Assembly (NCBI GenBank): GCA_902386135.1
Contig: CABMIB010000103.1
Location: forward strand, 1-64,000
Reading direction: 5' to 3'
Source: an uncultured archaeon
Lineage (GTDB): Archaea > Halobacteriota > Methanosarcinia > Methanosarcinales > Methanoperedenaceae
DNA: 64,000 bases
Shown here piece after piece: positions 51,590-60,049 of this stretch. Positions within the stretch are counted from its first letter, which is position 1; every line of letters starts with the position of its first letter. The position numbers and the translations under genes were made by a program. The notes below the pieces were generated by a model. The model searched no databases. It worked only from the letters and a program-made list of their open reading frames with translations, and was not told the origin of the DNA.

Positions 51590-52218
51590 GCTTTTATAAT
51601 GATACCTATACCTCGCGCTGTAAGATATTCAGGCAAATACCACACGGCTCAAAAGTACTGGAAATCGGCTGCGGGGATGGCAGGCTTGCCAATATCCTGT
51701 CGATATGGAAAAAATGCAGAGTATTCTGCGTGGAAAAAGACTTTAAAATGGCAAGGATCGGAAATAACAAATGCATTGAAATCCTGAACGTTGATATCGA
51801 AAATACAGAGCTGCCTTATGAAACAGGATCTTTTGACTGCATTGTTCTTGGCAACGTCCTTGAACATTTTAAAGAGCCCTCGAAAATATTGGACGACCTT
51901 AAAAAATATCTCTCTGAGAAAGGTTTTATAATATACTCTGTCCCGAACATTGTCAACTGGTATTCAAGGCTGACCATCCTTTGCGGGAAATTTGAATATT
52001 CCGAGTCCGGTGTTTTCGATAAGACACACCTGCGGTTCTATAATCTAAGATCCGCTAAAAAGCTGGCTATTGATGCAGGGTACAGGATCATCTGGCTTGA
52101 TGTCACACCCAGCATTTATCTTTTCAAGGAAAGGCTGAATTTCCTGTGGTATAGGCTGGCTGTGTTCTGGAAAAATCTTTTTGCTGATGAGTTTATTATC
52201 CAGGCAAGACCTGTCTAA
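51586..52218 (+). CDS. Class I SAM-dependent methyltransferase
   Basis: Motif I is VLEIGCGDGRLANIL near residue 25; motif II VFCVEKDFKMA; the acidic NVDIENTELPYETGSFDCIV and LGNVLEHF follow, as in UbiE/Methyltransf_23 enzymes. The last 60 residues (THLRFYNLRSAKKLAIDAGY) match the lid of this group. Length is 210. It is third in an operon with the two split-barrel proteins (ATGA overlap). The substrate is unknown; a lipid, quinone or sugar is typical. Confidence 0.88.
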   Translation: MSFYNDTYTSRCKIFRQIPHGSKVLEIGCGDGRLANILSIWKKCRVFCVEKDFKMARIGNNKCIEILNVDIENTELPYETGSFDCIVLGNVLEHFKEPSKILDDLKKYLSEKGFIIYSVPNIVNWYSRLTILCGKFEYSESGVFDKTHLRFYNLRSAKKLAIDAGYRIIWLDVTPSIYLFKERLNFLWYRLAVFWKNLFADEFIIQARPV

Positions 52219-52886
52219 GAGTACATCGGGTTAAAGCTCGCCCGCAGCGCCATGGCTATCTGCTCGATAAATACCTCAGGCGGCTGCAATCCCACTAGCG
52301 ATGTATCCTCGTTGATCACTGTGTGAGGAACGCTCATCACTCTGTATCTCTGGGCAAGGTACGGGAATTCGGTCATCTCAATGACATCAGAACGTATGAA
52401 CTCGTTCTCTATAGCTAATTGATGCGCAATCCGCGCCGCCTTTGGGCAGAACGGGCATGTGGGTGATATGAACACCTGTATATGTACGGGTTTAGTTATC
52501 TCTGCCAGCTTTTTCTTCACATTATCCGACAGCATTGTAAAGCCCCGGGAAACATCTATGGTATCATCCACAATAACAGGTAACTCGTAACCTGCAGGCA
52601 CGCCATAATACCTGATATCATAATCGGATTTTCCAGCAATTCCAGCAATAATAGTAGCAGGTATTTTTTTGATGTTGTATTTTTTTGCCTGCTCTTCGTC
52701 TTTGACAAGGTCGTAAACTTTTGTACTTATTTTCGGGGACAAGGCCCCTATCTCAAGTACCAGCTCCCGGGCTTCCTTACAAAAACTGCACTCAAATTCC
52801 TGTGTGAAAACGATGAGTTCGACATCCCCGGTCAGTTTTTCGAATTGTTTTTTTATGATGTTTTTCTGGGAATCGTTGAGGACCAT
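52215..52886 (-). CDS. Protein disulfide oxidoreductase (double glutaredoxin/thioredoxin fold)
   Basis: Two tandem thioredoxin-fold units are visible: residues 1-115 with ECSFCKEARELV, and residues 116-223 with SPTCPFCPKAARIAHQL followed by the cis-Pro region MSVPHTVIN. This is the archaeal PDO family, which oxidises or reduces protein disulfides and is reduced by thioredoxin reductase; a trxB gene lies 2.3 kb away. The gene is last of a three-gene operon after an ArsR-type regulator and a small membrane protein, so it is probably switched by that regulator. It overlaps the convergent methyltransferase by four bases. Confidence 0.9.
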   Translation of the reverse strand: MVLNDSQKNIIKKQFEKLTGDVELIVFTQEFECSFCKEARELVLEIGALSPKISTKVYDLVKDEEQAKKYNIKKIPATIIAGIAGKSDYDIRYYGVPAGYELPVIVDDTIDVSRGFTMLSDNVKKKLAEITKPVHIQVFISPTCPFCPKAARIAHQLAIENEFIRSDVIEMTEFPYLAQRYRVMSVPHTVINEDTSLVGLQPPEVFIEQIAMALRASFNPMYS

Positions 52887-52889
52887 ATC

Positions 52890-53069
52890 TCACTCAACCG
52901 ATTTAAGGAGTTTTTCAACTCTCTCAAAAGCCAATCTCATCTCTTTAAGTTCCGCTAAAGTCATGTAGCTTAAATAAACGGATATAAGACCAAGGATAAC
53001 TACCACTATTATAAGAGTGTATATCGGCCATTCCGTAGCCGACCCGAACATTCCGTCCATCATCTGCAT
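52890..53069 (-). CDS. 59-residue single-span membrane protein
   Basis: The ATG at 53069 follows AGGAG by six to seven bases. The product MQMMDGMFGSATEWPIYTLI leads into one membrane span (residues 17-36) and a charged helical tail (ELKEMRLAFERVEKLLKS), as in small coiled-coil membrane anchors. It lies nine bases after the regulator stop and three bases before the oxidoreductase start, so all three are made from one message. No family is known. Confidence 0.7.
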   Translation of the reverse strand: MQMMDGMFGSATEWPIYTLIIVVVILGLISVYLSYMTLAELKEMRLAFERVEKLLKSVE

Positions 53070-53078
53070 AAATTTCTC

Positions 53079-53366
53079 CTACTTCACGATCTCTTTAATT
53101 TTACTTAATGAGAGTATTAATTCAAAATTCTTTGCTTTATAAAATTTTTTCGTATAAGGCGGCTCCTCGAAATGCCGTATCTCGCTTTCCACCAGCCCTG
53201 CATTTTCAAGTTTCTTAAGGTGCAGGTAGAGAAGCGGGCGGGATATCCCGACTATCTTGGCCAGTTCCGAGACGTAACATTCGCCCCCCGCAAGCACTGC
53301 CATGACGGCAAGGCTGTGCTCGTTCCCAAGAGCATCCAGTATTTCTGCAAGGGATTTCTTATCCAC
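53079..53366 (-). CDS. ArsR-type winged-helix regulator
   Basis: The 95-residue protein is a single winged helix: LAEILDALGNEHSLAVMAVL, GGECYVSELAKIVGISRPLLYLHLKKLENAGLVES with recognition helix, and the wing HFEEPPYTKKFYKAKNF. One Cys (GGECYV) could sense thiol state or metal. It heads the operon with the 59-residue membrane protein and the disulfide oxidoreductase and probably controls it. Confidence 0.88.
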   Translation of the reverse strand: MDKKSLAEILDALGNEHSLAVMAVLAGGECYVSELAKIVGISRPLLYLHLKKLENAGLVESEIRHFEEPPYTKKFYKAKNFELILSLSKIKEIVK

Positions 53367-53449
53367 CGTTTCACCGGTTCACTAAAAGAATCTGAATGTA
53401 TTTAAAATAAAAGGGACGGATATTACCTCACCCCTCATTTTTCATAGAG

Positions 53450-53478
53450 ATACTGGAAGCTTACCCAACTTCCAGTAT
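53450..53478 (-). terminator. Hairpin over the stop of the Met/Gly-rich protein gene
   Basis: ATACTGGAAG and CTTCCAGTAT pair over ten bases with a nine-base loop that contains the TAA of the gene. The minus strand then runs into a short T-rich part. Confidence 0.55.
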
Positions 53479-54336
53479 TTTTACAAAAGCCCCATGCCAG
53501 TTGTGGTACCACACAGCGCCTGAGTTGCTATTCACGCTGAGCATCCCGTATGTTTTACCGTCTTTCAGCACCTCAATAGTGTAATATCCGTAGAAAGCAT
53601 CGACACTACCAGCTTTTGTTCCGGGCAGCGCCTTATCGAGGTAATCCTGTGCATATTCGGTTGCCTGCTTTTCAGTCACCGTAGCCTGCGCCGATGTGTT
53701 CCAGTTCATGTGTCCGTACTTTGTATTCCACATCATGTTCGGGCCCATCTCAGGGAATACAGCGCCTGTGTATTTGTTCACCAGCAATTCGAATGCATGT
53801 GTGCCTGTACTCTGCTCCTTTACCCCTGCATAGAAGTTATTATCAAATTCTATAACCTCGGAAAGTTTAAGGTCGGCATTGCCAGTGGAAGCAAGATACT
53901 GCTGTACCGCATCCTTTGCCTTCTCAATGGTTATAGGGGTAGCGTTAACCCCATAGCTGCTGCCGGTATAGCCAGCGCCGCAGCGACCATTTCCGTTGCC
54001 ATAACCCATCATTCCACTTCCTGTCCCATTGCCGCCCATCATGCCGCCGTAGCCGGCTGTTACTCCGCTGCCGTAGCCCATCATGCCCCTGTAACCGCCC
54101 ACCATGCTGTTCCAGATGCCATTTCCAAAGCCGCTCATCATGCCTGCATATTGGCCCATCATACTGCCATAGCCGTCTGTTATTCCGTTGCCATAGCCTC
54201 CCATCATCCCGCTACCATCCCGGTTGCCGCCCATCATGCCGCCCCAGGAACCGCCGTTCCCCGGTCTTGCCACGACGTAGCCTGCTCCCAGTACAGCAAG
54301 GATGACTGCTACCGCCACGATTGTTTTCGCGTTCAT
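53461..54336 (-). CDS. Exported Met/Gly-rich protein with two PepSY-like domains
   Basis: A signal peptide (MNAKTIVAVAVILAVLGAGY) is followed by about 110 residues made of repeats such as GGMMGG, GSGMMGGYGNG and GYGGMMGGNG, with more than 20 Met. Then come two PepSY-like units: ITIEKAKDAVQQYLASTG...FELLVNKYTGAVFPE, and VTEKQATEYAQDYLDKAL...GMLSVNSNSGAVWYHNWHG. Met-rich stretches bind Cu(I) or Ag(I) in other proteins, so metal storage or defence outside the cell is likely. The ATG at 54336 has AGGTGA five bases upstream. A dyad lies 28-50 bp upstream. Confidence 0.8.
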   Translation of the reverse strand: MNAKTIVAVAVILAVLGAGYVVARPGNGGSWGGMMGGNRDGSGMMGGYGNGITDGYGSMMGQYAGMMSGFGNGIWNSMVGGYRGMMGYGSGVTAGYGGMMGGNGTGSGMMGYGNGNGRCGAGYTGSSYGVNATPITIEKAKDAVQQYLASTGNADLKLSEVIEFDNNFYAGVKEQSTGTHAFELLVNKYTGAVFPEMGPNMMWNTKYGHMNWNTSAQATVTEKQATEYAQDYLDKALPGTKAGSVDAFYGYYTIEVLKDGKTYGMLSVNSNSGAVWYHNWHGAFVKILEVG

Positions 54337-54363
54337 AGGTCTCACCTTTTTATTTTTGGTTTC

Positions 54364-54386
54364 ATGTGTAAGTTTTTCTTACATAT
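54364..54386. promoter_or_regulatory. Dyad upstream of the Met/Gly-rich protein gene
   Basis: TGTAAG and CTTACA pair perfectly around TTTTT, and eight of nine bases match when extended to ATGTGTAAG/CTTACATAT. It lies where the promoter of the Met/Gly-rich gene is expected and 100 bp before the divergent trxB. A dimeric, perhaps metal-sensing, regulator is a plausible ligand. Confidence 0.45.
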
Positions 54387-54487
54387 GATACTTGGTCTTA
54401 CTGACATATAAAGTTTTCCAAAGCCAAAAGATAAAGCTATTAAGCCTGTTTAACATCTTATATGCAAAACCCAGTGGATGAAAAATT

Positions 54488-55402
54488 ATGGCATACGATA
54501 TCATTATTATCGGTGGGGGGCCGGCTGGTCTTACCGCAGGAATATATGCAAAGCGTGCGATGTTAGAAACCCTCCTCCTGGAAAGAACGGGGATCGGCGG
54601 TCAGATAATAATCACCGACCTGATCGAGAATTACCCGGGTTTCCTTGAGATATCAGGCGGCGACCTTGCACGGAAGTTCGAAGAGCATGCGCTTAAATTC
54701 GGACTTGAAACAAAGAGTATGGTCGAGGTCATGGGGATAGAGGATAAAGGGAATACAAAGCTTGTGAAAACGACTGAAGGCGATTTCGAGGCAAAAGCCG
54801 TGATCATCGCGACAGGCACAACGCCAAGAAGATTGGGCGCCAAAGGGGAGATCAATTTTACAGGCAGGGGGGTATCTTACTGCGCCACCTGCGACGGCTT
54901 TTTCTTCAGGGATAAGGTCGTGGTAGTCGTGGGTGGAGGAGATTCTGCGATCACTGAAGCCATCTACCTGACCAAGATGGTAAAGAAAGTGTATATCGTC
55001 CACCGCAGAGACAAACTGCGCGCCGAGAAAATAAATCAGGAGCATGCTTTTGCCAACCCGAAGATCAGCGTGGTCTGGGATTCCGTAGTTGAGGAGATAG
55101 CCGGGAAGCAGATTGTCGAGAAGGCGATTATCAGGAACGTTAAAACGAACGAGCTTTCGGAAATAAAAACAGACGGCGTGTTCATATACGTGGGTTTGAT
55201 TCCCAACACAGGCTTTGCGAATGTTGAAAAAGACGAGGGCGGGTTTATAATCCCGTATCCGGGGCAGTCAACATCAGTCAAAGGCATTTTCGTGGCAGGC
55301 GATTGCAGGGTCACGCCGCTGCGCCAGATCGCCACGGCTGTTGGCGATGGGGCGATAGCTGCGGTGTCGGCTGAAAGGTATATTGAGGGGTTGTGCGAAT
55401 AG
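54488..55402 (+). CDS. trxB: Thioredoxin reductase
   Basis: TrxB passes electrons from NAD(P)H or another donor through FAD to thioredoxin-type proteins. The FAD motif IIIGGGPAGLTAGIYAKRA, the redox-active SYCATCDGFFF, the NAD site VVVGGGDSAITEAIYL and the C-terminal GIFVAGDCRVTPLRQIATAVGDG are all present. The 304-residue length is normal. Its likely partner is the disulfide oxidoreductase at 52215-52886. HRRDKLRAEKI after the second Rossmann motif resembles the usual NADPH-binding HRR. Confidence 0.95.
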   Translation: MAYDIIIIGGGPAGLTAGIYAKRAMLETLLLERTGIGGQIIITDLIENYPGFLEISGGDLARKFEEHALKFGLETKSMVEVMGIEDKGNTKLVKTTEGDFEAKAVIIATGTTPRRLGAKGEINFTGRGVSYCATCDGFFFRDKVVVVVGGGDSAITEAIYLTKMVKKVYIVHRRDKLRAEKINQEHAFANPKISVVWDSVVEEIAGKQIVEKAIIRNVKTNELSEIKTDGVFIYVGLIPNTGFANVEKDEGGFIIPYPGQSTSVKGIFVAGDCRVTPLRQIATAVGDGAIAAVSAERYIEGLCE

Positions 55403-55725
55403 CATGATTCTAAACGCCGGGGAATGGTGCAAATGTCATCTCTGGTCTCCGGGCTGCTATCACGGCTCTGTTGGGCAGGGCTGGGAAGTGTAGGAGAAAT
55501 ATATCTCTTCACAAAATTGTTCTGCGAGTGAGAAGGGTTTATAGGCGAAAAACGCTATCAATCCCTGTACCATTCAAGTACGGGGTATAGTGACTGCATC
55601 CACGCTCGTTCTCGTGCATCCACATTTATGCTGAGAAATGGGCACGGAGAGGGAGAAATTCCCGAAAGAACCAGAATCGGAAAGAGTGGAATTAACTCTA
55701 ACTTTAGGTTTAAGTTTGTTTATTC
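55403..55725. other. Intergenic region between trxB and the restriction enzyme
   Basis: No gene is certain in these 323 bp. A 29-codon frame from ATG at 55404 (MILNAGEWCKCHLWSPGCYH onwards) starts one base after the trxB stop, but its only purine-rich leader, GAGGGG, is 13 bases away; it is Cys/Trp-rich and may be a chance frame. Confidence 0.35.
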
Positions 55726-58350
55726 TCAAATTTTCAAAACGTTATATAATTCCTTTCTTGCATTGCTTCTTAATAAAATACTTTCTTGCATTAATTTTAT
55801 ACTGTTTAAAGCGTTTTCTCCTATAATTTTTAATATATTTTCATCTTTAGGAATTGGAACTAACACATCAGCAACATGGTTTGGTTCTAAATGTTCTTGA
55901 TTAGTTCCATATGTGTTTTTTAACATTTGATTTTGACCTAATGGTGATTGAAGGAATTCATATACATATCCTCTTAAAACCTGATCATCTATAACAACTC
56001 GAATCAAATTATTTGTTGCAATTACACCGTCATGGAAAGGCAGTGTATAAATTATTCTACCCAATGTCCCAGAATCAGTAATTAAAATCCAATCTTTATA
56101 TATTGCCAATTTTTCTAATTGTTTTAGTTGAGCTTTATTTGCCCTTTTTTTATCAAGATATTTTATATTTTCTCCTTTTGTTTGTGTCATTGCTGTACCT
56201 GTATAATACGGAATTATACCCTCACCAGATGTTACTCCGTCGTCAGCATAAGGCCTTTTAAATCTAGGGCCATTAAAAACGTTCGCAATATCTCCAAGAC
56301 GTTTTATACTCCATTGCGATTCATCGTCTCCTAAAGCCAGAATTATTTTAATACTTTCATTTAATTTTGGCAGATAATGTATTGGATTAAAACTGAGAGT
56401 ATTTAAGTCTACCTCACTTCTTTTAATTGAATAACAAAAACTATGAGTAATCGGTTTACCTATTTTAAAATTATAATAAGCTTGAATAATCTCATCGATA
56501 TCATGATCCAACACAGGCGCCCCATTATAAATAACCACCTTCCCTTCTAAATCTCGCTTAAAAATTGGTTCCCCGCGCGAATTCTGGCCAATTTTTTTTG
56601 AGATTCCCATAAATATTTTATAATCGTTATTTCTTTCTTCATCGTCTTTCCATTTTTGAAGCATTAATAATGATGCTTTTGAACCACAAAAAGGTTGAAA
56701 GCTATCATCGTGCGCATTAACAACAGCTAATATTTTACATTGTTTCAAAACTAAATTCCTTAAAGGAAGGGCCTCTTTTCCATCCAATTGTCCCCGCGCC
56801 ATTACAATTCCAATTTTTCCGCCAGGACGTACCCACTGAATACATCGTTCCAAAAATAATAGTTCGGGAGGGCGCCCAGATGTTTCTGCTAGTTTTTCCA
56901 ATTTTACTAATGTATTCTTTTCATTTTTATCCCAAATGCATCCAATTTCGAACTGTTCTAACTTCTTTTTATTTTTAATCTTATGTTCCGTGGAAGAACC
57001 AAAAGGCGGATTGGTCATAATTATAGATGGTTTATTAAAACCTGCCTTTTTCCAAAAAAATGCAGGAAGTTGCTCTTCAATTGGATTTAAACTGTCTGCC
57101 TTAACAATTCCAGTATGGCCATCTTTCCCAAGAAGCATGTTTGCTTGGGCCACTTTAACTAATTTAGGACTAATATCTATGCCAAAAAGATTTCCTCTGA
57201 ATTTGTTAATGGTATCAATTTTTGCCTCAATAGTTCTTTGCGAATTATTTACTTTATTTTTCACATAATTTAATGTTGTTAAAAGGAACCCCGCAGAACC
57301 GCATGCAGGATCTAATACAATATCATTTTCATTTGGATTAAGTATATTTACAATAAGTTTGATTAATAACCGATTTGTAAAATATTGACCCCGTTCACCT
57401 TTTAAATGAGATGCCACATAAACTTCGTAGGCAGTTCCAATAACGTCTGTATCTGCTTTTGTAAGTGAATATATTGACAGATATGATGCTATTGTTGAGA
57501 TTTCTTCATCAGTAGCAGTAATTTTTTCATGTTCATCAAAAACATCCAGATTTTCATCCCTAACTTTCTTAAATAAATTTCTAACTCTATCAGCTACGGT
57601 TTTTTGCCCTATATTATTTGAAAATTCATCAGGTGTACAATAAAATTGGCTATCGTTTCCAGGTTCTAATTCATCTCTTTGTTTTGCTAATATTATTCGA
57701 ACCATATCTAATGCAACATCTTCTGAGTTAATCCCACTCTTATAAATTGCATTATGAGCGGTTAAAAAAATTGGTTTTAAATTGTGTGGAATGATTAATT
57801 CATCTTTTTTATATTTTCCAACTGCATCCCATGCTTGTTTATACTTTGGAAAACCAGGCCATTTTTTAAACTCTTGTTCACTTGGACTTTTTATTATTCG
57901 CCGATAAAAATCTAGCTGCCTTCCATTACTCCAGCCACCACCTTCTGAGGAAGTTCTTTCGATATACGAAACCAATTGATTATATCCATCTTGACGATCT
58001 TGCTTTTTAGTTTCAAAAATTGCGAAAATATTGCCTTGATCATAACTTTGCTTTGCCTCTTTCGTTTTATAAATAACAATATCTGCTCGGGTAGGATTCC
58101 CATTCACTACGTCTTTAATTTCTTTTGATCCATCTTTTATCGACACTTCAAAAGCCATTAATTCTTTTGGATAACCATATTCGTAAAATAATGATCTAGC
58201 TAGTAATTGTCGAATTCTTTCTTCAGGCTTATCAGGTCGTGAAATCTCTGGATTTAAAAAATCGATTATTTTTCCCTGGATATCTAATTCAATTTCTGTT
58301 TCTTGAGCATTTGCCCATTTTTGTAGATCAATTGAACTTTCTTCTGCCAC
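55726..58350 (-). CDS. Single-chain restriction-modification enzyme (nuclease - N6-adenine methylase - target recognition)
   Basis: This 874-residue protein fuses three activities. Residues 40-160 look like a PD-(D/E)xK nuclease (RADIVIYKTKEA, then IFAIFETKKQD). Residues 280-560 are an N6-adenine methylase of the HsdM type with VLDPACGSAGFL near residue 345 and IMTNPPFGSS near residue 450. Residues 690-860 resemble one HsdS target-recognition domain (WSIKRLGDIANVFNGPRFKR ... EHLEPNHVADVLVPIP). This order is that of type IIG or type I-like fused enzymes. GTG start at 58350 with GAGGGATTAAA upstream. It is A+T-richer than its neighbours, a sign of transfer. Confidence 0.88.
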   Translation of the reverse strand: MAEESSIDLQKWANAQETEIELDIQGKIIDFLNPEISRPDKPEERIRQLLARSLFYEYGYPKELMAFEVSIKDGSKEIKDVVNGNPTRADIVIYKTKEAKQSYDQGNIFAIFETKKQDRQDGYNQLVSYIERTSSEGGGWSNGRQLDFYRRIIKSPSEQEFKKWPGFPKYKQAWDAVGKYKKDELIIPHNLKPIFLTAHNAIYKSGINSEDVALDMVRIILAKQRDELEPGNDSQFYCTPDEFSNNIGQKTVADRVRNLFKKVRDENLDVFDEHEKITATDEEISTIASYLSIYSLTKADTDVIGTAYEVYVASHLKGERGQYFTNRLLIKLIVNILNPNENDIVLDPACGSAGFLLTTLNYVKNKVNNSQRTIEAKIDTINKFRGNLFGIDISPKLVKVAQANMLLGKDGHTGIVKADSLNPIEEQLPAFFWKKAGFNKPSIIMTNPPFGSSTEHKIKNKKKLEQFEIGCIWDKNEKNTLVKLEKLAETSGRPPELLFLERCIQWVRPGGKIGIVMARGQLDGKEALPLRNLVLKQCKILAVVNAHDDSFQPFCGSKASLLMLQKWKDDEERNNDYKIFMGISKKIGQNSRGEPIFKRDLEGKVVIYNGAPVLDHDIDEIIQAYYNFKIGKPITHSFCYSIKRSEVDLNTLSFNPIHYLPKLNESIKIILALGDDESQWSIKRLGDIANVFNGPRFKRPYADDGVTSGEGIIPYYTGTAMTQTKGENIKYLDKKRANKAQLKQLEKLAIYKDWILITDSGTLGRIIYTLPFHDGVIATNNLIRVVIDDQVLRGYVYEFLQSPLGQNQMLKNTYGTNQEHLEPNHVADVLVPIPKDENILKIIGENALNSIKLMQESILLRSNARKELYNVLKI

Positions 58351-58507
58351 TTTAATCCCTCAATAATTTAACTCAAGCACATTTTTTCCATTCAGCCTAT
58401 ATTTATTGTTCAAAGAATATAACTCTTAATATCTTAGTAACCTTTGCGTTTAAATAGTCTCGTGCCCGATTTTTCTATAGTTATCCTCATGCACCCGCGC
58501 GTTGAAG

Positions 58508-58528
58508 CTCCCGAATTCTATTCGGGAG
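58508..58528. terminator. Perfect 8-bp hairpin after the 58543 gene
   Basis: CTCCCGAA and TTCGGGAG pair over the loop TTCTA, 15 bp past the end of the hypothetical gene on the minus strand. No long T-run follows, so a terminator role is only likely. Confidence 0.4.
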
Positions 58529-58542
58529 TCGTTACTCGTACC

Positions 58543-58860
58543 TCACCCTGAATTCTTCAATCCCTTCGCCTTTTCCGGCATCCTTTTCTCTATAACTTCA
58601 AGCAGCGCGTCATAATCCCCTTCAGCCAGGGAGCGCACATCCTCCTCGCCGCGCAGGATCAGGTCTACAATATAGGTAAGTTCTTCATCTGTCAGTTTGT
58701 TGAACCTGGCTGCAAAGTCCTCAGGCGATTCTGAGACGCGGTGGGATACGGGGACAAGGATAAATTTAAAATCATGCCCGGGCGCAGGACCTGTTGTACC
58801 TTCAAGCTCCGGTGCGAGTTTTGCAAGGATTTGTTTATCGAGGTCTGTGAGTTGTCTCAT
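58543..58860 (-). CDS. Hypothetical acidic protein
   Basis: The product of about 105 residues is soluble and helical: MRQLTDLDKQILAKLAPELE, FKFILVPVSHRVSESPEDFA in the middle, then LTDEELTYIVDLILRGEEDV and LLEVIEKRMPEKAKG. The late part resembles a charged helical bundle. The ATG at 58860 has GGGA six bases upstream and gives a natural start; an ATG at 58890 adds ten residues. No family is recognised. The 320-bp gap beyond it holds the CGCAAAG palindrome. Confidence 0.6.
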   Translation of the reverse strand: MRQLTDLDKQILAKLAPELEGTTGPAPGHDFKFILVPVSHRVSESPEDFAARFNKLTDEELTYIVDLILRGEEDVRSLAEGDYDALLEVIEKRMPEKAKGLKNSG

Positions 58861-58967
58861 ATTATTTCCCATATTGAACAGGCGCATCATAAATGCTCGC
58901 CATTTATCCAGGATTATGTTAACTTAATATTAATGTTCGGCGGCATATCAGGTAGACCATGAGCGCT

Positions 58968-59039
58968 CACCGCAAAGAACGCAAAGGGCGCAAAGAGTTT
59001 ATGTTTCTGTCCTTTGCGTTCTTTGCGCCCTTTGCGGTG
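58968..59039. repeat. CGCAAAG palindromic repeat, complete copy
   Basis: Arm one (58968-58997) is three CGCAAAG units at 9-bp period with spacers AA and GG; arm two (about 59011-59039) is the inverse with spacers in the other order. The loop is a variable T-rich stretch. It is the same element as at 30733-30803. Confidence 0.8.
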
Positions 59040-59182
59040 TTTTACATAGCTTATATCTCTGGTAAAACTCAGAAAGTTTGTTCAATAATGGTCTTAAGTT
59101 AACACCATCTTATCCAGGCTTCCATGCCATGTACACGGAAAACGTACAGATGCTGAAAACTGCCTATCCCGATTGTGTAAAA

Positions 59183-59932
59183 TCACAATAAGCCGTACAG
59201 CAGTTTTCCAGCTACGAACAGCAGCACAAGCGCGAACATCCTCTCGATGGTTCTGGACGACGTGCGCCTGAATATCAGTCTCGAGCCTGCCTGTGCGCCT
59301 ATGAAAGCGGCTACTCCTGCATAGAGAAGTATGCTTACATCCATCTGCTGCTGCCCAAAGAGCAGATGGAACAGGAACCCGGAAAAGGATATGAAAGTCA
59401 CTATGAATGCTGAGGTCGCAGCAGCATTTTTTGTCTCAAACCCGAGAACCAGAAGAAGCGGCATTATAAAAGTGCCGCCGCCGATACCCACAAGCGAGGA
59501 AATAACACCAACTAAAAAGCCGCCGGCTGCGCCTATCACCACCTGTTCTTTAACAGTTGTTCCGGCAGAGAAGCCGATTTTGCTAAAGAAAAGTATCCTT
59601 ATGCTGGCAAGGAAAAGTATTATAGAGAGCAATATGACCAGGATCTCCGTATCCGCCCTGCGCGTAAGATATGTGCCAACAAGTGCGCCGAGAATGGAAG
59701 TCGGGATGATCGGAAGAGCTATCCTGGTATCCACAAGACGCAGTTTTAAATAAGTTATCGAAGCCGAGGCAGTGGTTATCGCGTTAAGGAACAGCCCCAT
59801 GGGTATTGCGGTCAGGAGAGGAAGTCCCAGCCAGAAGAAAATAGGGGCATAAATAATCGCCCCTCCAAGACCGAGCATCGAGAAAAGAATTGAAACAAAG
59901 AATGCGATAAGAACAATAAAGAGCAGTTCCAT
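59183..59932 (-). CDS. TauE/SafE family membrane permease
   Basis: The 249-residue protein has about eight membrane spans in two related halves. LGLGGAIIYAPIFFWLGLP near residue 22 and VGIGGGTFIMPLLLVLGFETKNAAATSA near residue 150 are the paired Gly-rich motifs of the TauE/SafE (DUF81) family, thought to export sulfonates, sulfite or similar anions. The cargo is unknown. It stands alone. Confidence 0.9.
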   Translation of the reverse strand: MELLFIVLIAFFVSILFSMLGLGGAIIYAPIFFWLGLPLLTAIPMGLFLNAITTASASITYLKLRLVDTRIALPIIPTSILGALVGTYLTRRADTEILVILLSIILFLASIRILFFSKIGFSAGTTVKEQVVIGAAGGFLVGVISSLVGIGGGTFIMPLLLVLGFETKNAAATSAFIVTFISFSGFLFHLLFGQQQMDVSILLYAGVAAFIGAQAGSRLIFRRTSSRTIERMFALVLLFVAGKLLYGLL

Positions 59933-60049
59933 GATATCTTAGTATTCGTTGTAATTAATAATACTATGGAGTAAAAAGTTCCTGTGTAGCTATGAGCGGC
60001 TCAAGAAACCTTATTATACCATCGGAGATTATCTGATTTACCGATAGTC

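Noticed and set aside
53710-54411. Long His/Ala-rich open frame on the plus strand
   Set aside because: It is the opposite strand of the Met/Gly-rich repeats; low-complexity GGMMG codons leave the complement open. The minus-strand protein has a signal peptide, RBS and PepSY-like domains.
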